From: Arthrobacter sp. Y81 | GTDB lineage: Bacteria; Actinomycetota; Actinomycetes; Actinomycetales; Micrococcaceae | Reading direction: 5' to 3' | NCBI RefSeq assembly: GCF_002929335.1 | Contig: NZ_PJIL01000002.1 | Coordinates: 124,001-188,000 of the forward strand | Length of the DNA: 64,000 bases | Part shown: piece after piece, positions 62,112 through 64,000 of the stretch | Position numbering within the stretch: position 1 is the stretch's first letter | How the letters are laid out: every line of letters begins with the position of its first letter | Position numbers and translations under genes: made by a program | Notes under the pieces: generated by a model | What the model saw: only the letters and a program-made list of their open reading frames with translations | What the model was told of the DNA's origin: nothing | The model's database searches: none

Positions 62112-62184
62112 CTCCTCCTGCTGGACTTGAACCAGCAACCCTTCGATTAACAGTCGAATGCTCTGCCAATTGAGCTAAGGAGGA
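62112..62184 (-). tRNA. tRNA-Asn (GTT)
   Basis: A 73-nt cloverleaf: acceptor TCCTCCT/AGGAGGA, anticodon loop CTGTTAA, T-loop TTCAAGT, discriminator G, CCA not encoded. It is identical to the copy at 62311-62383. Confidence 0.95.
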
Positions 62185-62268
62185 ATGAAGCAGGTATGAC
62201 ATTAGCAAAGGTTTTACCCCAAAGGGAAATCGGCTGCCGCAGCGGCCCGAAATACCCCGCCCGGGTAT

Positions 62269-62305
62269 AAAAAAGTCCCCGTCCCGGTGACCCGGAACGG
62301 GGACT
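62269..62305 (-). terminator. Terminator of the proximal tRNA-Asn
   Basis: A 14-bp stem with one mismatch (AGTCCCCGTCCCGG with CCGGAACGGGGACT) followed on the minus strand by TTTTTTA. Each tRNA-Asn has its own terminator. Confidence 0.8.
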
Positions 62306-62310
62306 GCGCG

Positions 62311-62383
62311 CTCCTCCTGCTGGACTTGAACCAGCAACCCTTCGATTAACAGTCGAATGCTCTGCCAATTGAGCTAAGGAGGA
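62311..62383 (-). tRNA. tRNA-Asn (GTT), second copy
   Basis: Identical in sequence to the copy at 62112-62184, 126 bp upstream of it in the direction of transcription. Confidence 0.95.
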
Positions 62384-62473
62384 ATGAAGCGGGTACTAGC
62401 CTAGCAAACACCCGCCCGGTAAGCGAAATTGAGCGGATCGGCACTCCGCCGGGCCCGGTTCGCGGGGCTGCAG

Positions 62474-64000
62474 TCAGGCGTCGGAACGCAGCGAACGGCG
62501 CTCCATTTCGAGCACCATCAGCTCCCGGTTCAGCCGCTGGAACTCCTCCGGCTGGGCCGAGGCATCGAGCCGCTGCAGCTGTCCCATCTTGTCCGCTTTG
62601 ACCCTGGTGATCTGGAGTTCAAACAGCCGGGCCAGGATGTCACGGCAATACTTGAGCACGCCTTCCGCGTTGCTCGCCGGCAGCGGCACCACGGCAAGCT
62701 CCGAGACCAGCGGGCGGAGCGGCTCCGGTACCTCGTGCATCACCTGTTCAACCCACCGCACGGGATCAACTGTCAGGCCCGGCCCGGAGGCGCGCATGGC
62801 GTCGTGGACGGCCTGGTAGGCAGGGGTCCTGAACCCGGCCGCACTGAACCGGTCCCAGGTCTCTCCGGCGAGCATGGCGGGCTCCTGAAGCGCCACCTCC
62901 AGCGCCTGCCGCTCCATGGACGCCACCGGGTCCCGCGGATCCGGCCTGTTGAAGGACGGCACAACGCCCGACGCCGGCAACTCGGCAATGCCGGGAGTCG
63001 CTCCTGTGCGCTGCTGCGCCCCGCCCTGGCCTGCGGGCGATTCGCCCTGGGCGGCACGCTTGGCGGCGACGCCTACGGCGCGGCTGACCTCCTCGACGGG
63101 CATGCCGAGCCAGCCCGCAAGCTCGCGTGCGTAGGCGGGCCGGATTCCGGCGTCGCGGATCTGGGCCACCACCGGCGCCGACTCACGCAGCGCGGCGATG
63201 CGGCCCTCCACCGTGTCCAGGTTGTGGCGCTTGAGGGAGGCCCTGATGGCGAACTCAAACAGCGGCCGCCTGGTACCTATCAGGTCCCGGACTGCGGCGT
63301 CCCCCTTGGCCTGGCGCAGCTCGCAGGGGTCGGCGCCGGTGGGCTCCACCGCGACGTAGGTCTGCGCCGTGAAGCGCTGGTCTTCCTCGAAGGCCCGCAG
63401 GGCGGCCTTCTGGCCCGCGGCGTCGCCGTCGAAGGTGAAGATGACCTCTCCGCCTGTGCCGTCGTCGGACAGCAGCCGCCGGGCGATCTTGATGTGGTCG
63501 GCGCCGAACGCGGTGCCGCAGGTGGCCACCGCCGTCGGAACTCCTGCCAGATGGCAGGCCATCACGTCGGTGTAGCCCTCCACCACCACCAGCTGGCGGT
63601 CCTTGGCGATGTTCCGTTTGGCGAGGTCGATGCCGTAGAGCACCTGGGACTTCTTGTAGAGCGTGGTTTCCGGGGTATTGAGGTACTTGGGGCCCTGATC
63701 GTCCTCGTAGAGTTTGCGGGCGCCAAAGCCGATGGTGTCGCCGGCGATGTCACGGATAGGCCAGATCAGGCGCCCGCGGAACCGGTCGTAGATCCCGCGG
63801 TTGCCTTCTGAGAACATCCCCGTGAGCTTGAGCTCTGCGTCCGTGTAGCCGCGGCCGCGGAGGTGCTTGAGCAGTGCATCCCAGCCCTGCGGGGCGTAGC
63901 CGACGCCGAACTGCTCGGCGGCGGCGCGGTCAAAGCCGCGGCCATGGAGGAAGTTGCGGCCTTCCGCGGCGCCGGGAGTCAGCAGCTGGGCACGAAAGAA
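62474..64000 (-). CDS. dnaG: DNA primase DnaG (5' end outside window)
   Basis: About 508 residues of the 3' part of primase. The TOPRIM domain is visible: VVVEGYTDVMACHLAG with its catalytic Glu and VIFTFDGDAAGQKAAL with the DxD pair. Before it come the catalytic-core motifs FGVGYAPQGWDALLKHL and YDRFRGRLIWPIRDIAGDTIGFGARKL. The C-terminal 180 residues form the DnaB-interacting helical domain. It makes RNA primers at the replication fork. The zinc-binding N-terminus lies beyond base 64000. Confidence 0.95.
   Translation of the reverse strand, partial: FFRAQLLTPGAAEGRNFLHGRGFDRAAAEQFGVGYAPQGWDALLKHLRGRGYTDAELKLTGMFSEGNRGIYDRFRGRLIWPIRDIAGDTIGFGARKLYEDDQGPKYLNTPETTLYKKSQVLYGIDLAKRNIAKDRQLVVVEGYTDVMACHLAGVPTAVATCGTAFGADHIKIARRLLSDDGTGGEVIFTFDGDAAGQKAALRAFEEDQRFTAQTYVAVEPTGADPCELRQAKGDAAVRDLIGTRRPLFEFAIRASLKRHNLDTVEGRIAALRESAPVVAQIRDAGIRPAYARELAGWLGMPVEEVSRAVGVAAKRAAQGESPAGQGGAQQRTGATPGIAELPASGVVPSFNRPDPRDPVASMERQALEVALQEPAMLAGETWDRFSAAGFRTPAYQAVHDAMRASGPGLTVDPVRWVEQVMHEVPEPLRPLVSELAVVPLPASNAEGVLKYCRDILARLFELQITRVKADKMGQLQRLDASAQPEEFQRLNRELMVLEMERRSLRSDA

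Noticed and set aside
1..64000. CRISPR array
   Set aside because: No series of regularly spaced repeats of 24-40 bp; the repeats seen are pairs or palindromes.

Overview
The window is a high-GC actinobacterial chromosome segment, most like Arthrobacter/Pseudarthrobacter (Micrococcaceae). The evidence is GC-rich codon use with frequent GTG/TTG starts, a mycobacterial-style leucine-degradation cluster, the rpsB-tsf-pyrH-frr-cdsA order, and an actinobacteriophage-type tape measure protein. A 23 kb integrative element interrupts ordinary chromosome.

1-4.8 kb: the end of a CitA/DcuS-type sensor kinase (minus strand) faces a tctCBA tricarboxylate transporter operon with a UspA-type gene. 4.9-18.3 kb: branched-chain amino acid catabolism. 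One minus-strand operon encodes 3-methylcrotonyl-CoA carboxylase (two subunits), an acyl-CoA dehydrogenase, a 3-oxoacid CoA-transferase, a MaoC hydratase and a CitE-like lyase. It diverges from a TetR regulator across two tandem operator-like sites. Next comes bkdABC (branched-chain 2-oxoacid dehydrogenase E1a, E1b, E2), divergent from an Lrp/AsnC regulator across a CRP-type palindrome. Together they can take leucine to acetyl-CoA and acetoacetate, and activate the latter. 19.3-25.3 kb: two divergent SSS symporter/DUF485 pairs around a LytS/LytT-type two-component system. 25.4-30.4 kb: a DivIVA-like protein and cdsA, frr, pyrH, tsf, rpsB. 30.9-32.6 kb: an M23 peptidase-like protein and a glutaryl-CoA-dehydrogenase-like enzyme.

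32,861-55,955: an integrated element bounded by 46-bp perfect direct repeats. It sits in the 3' half of a CAU-anticodon tRNA gene that remains intact at the right end. It carries a tyrosine integrase, two excisionase/AlpA-like proteins, replication-like winged-helix genes beside an iteron-like origin, one phage tape measure protein with an Ala-rich coiled-coil partner gene, an HNH endonuclease, many microproteins, and cargo (PIN-domain pair, Fic protein, lipoprotein, small membrane proteins). An IS3-family element has inserted into it. I see no terminase, portal, capsid, tail tube, lysis or conjugation gene. The best reading is a phage-satellite-like island whose only recognisable virion gene is a tape measure protein; this is the most interesting object in the window.

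56.2-64 kb: ordinary chromosome again, with a GT4 glycosyltransferase, a DMT-type permease, a CDP-alcohol phosphatidyltransferase, a Holin-X-like envelope protein, a Bcr/CflA efflux pump, two small proteins, two tRNA-Asn genes and the 3' part of dnaG. All functions are assigned by reading the sequence; no database search was run.
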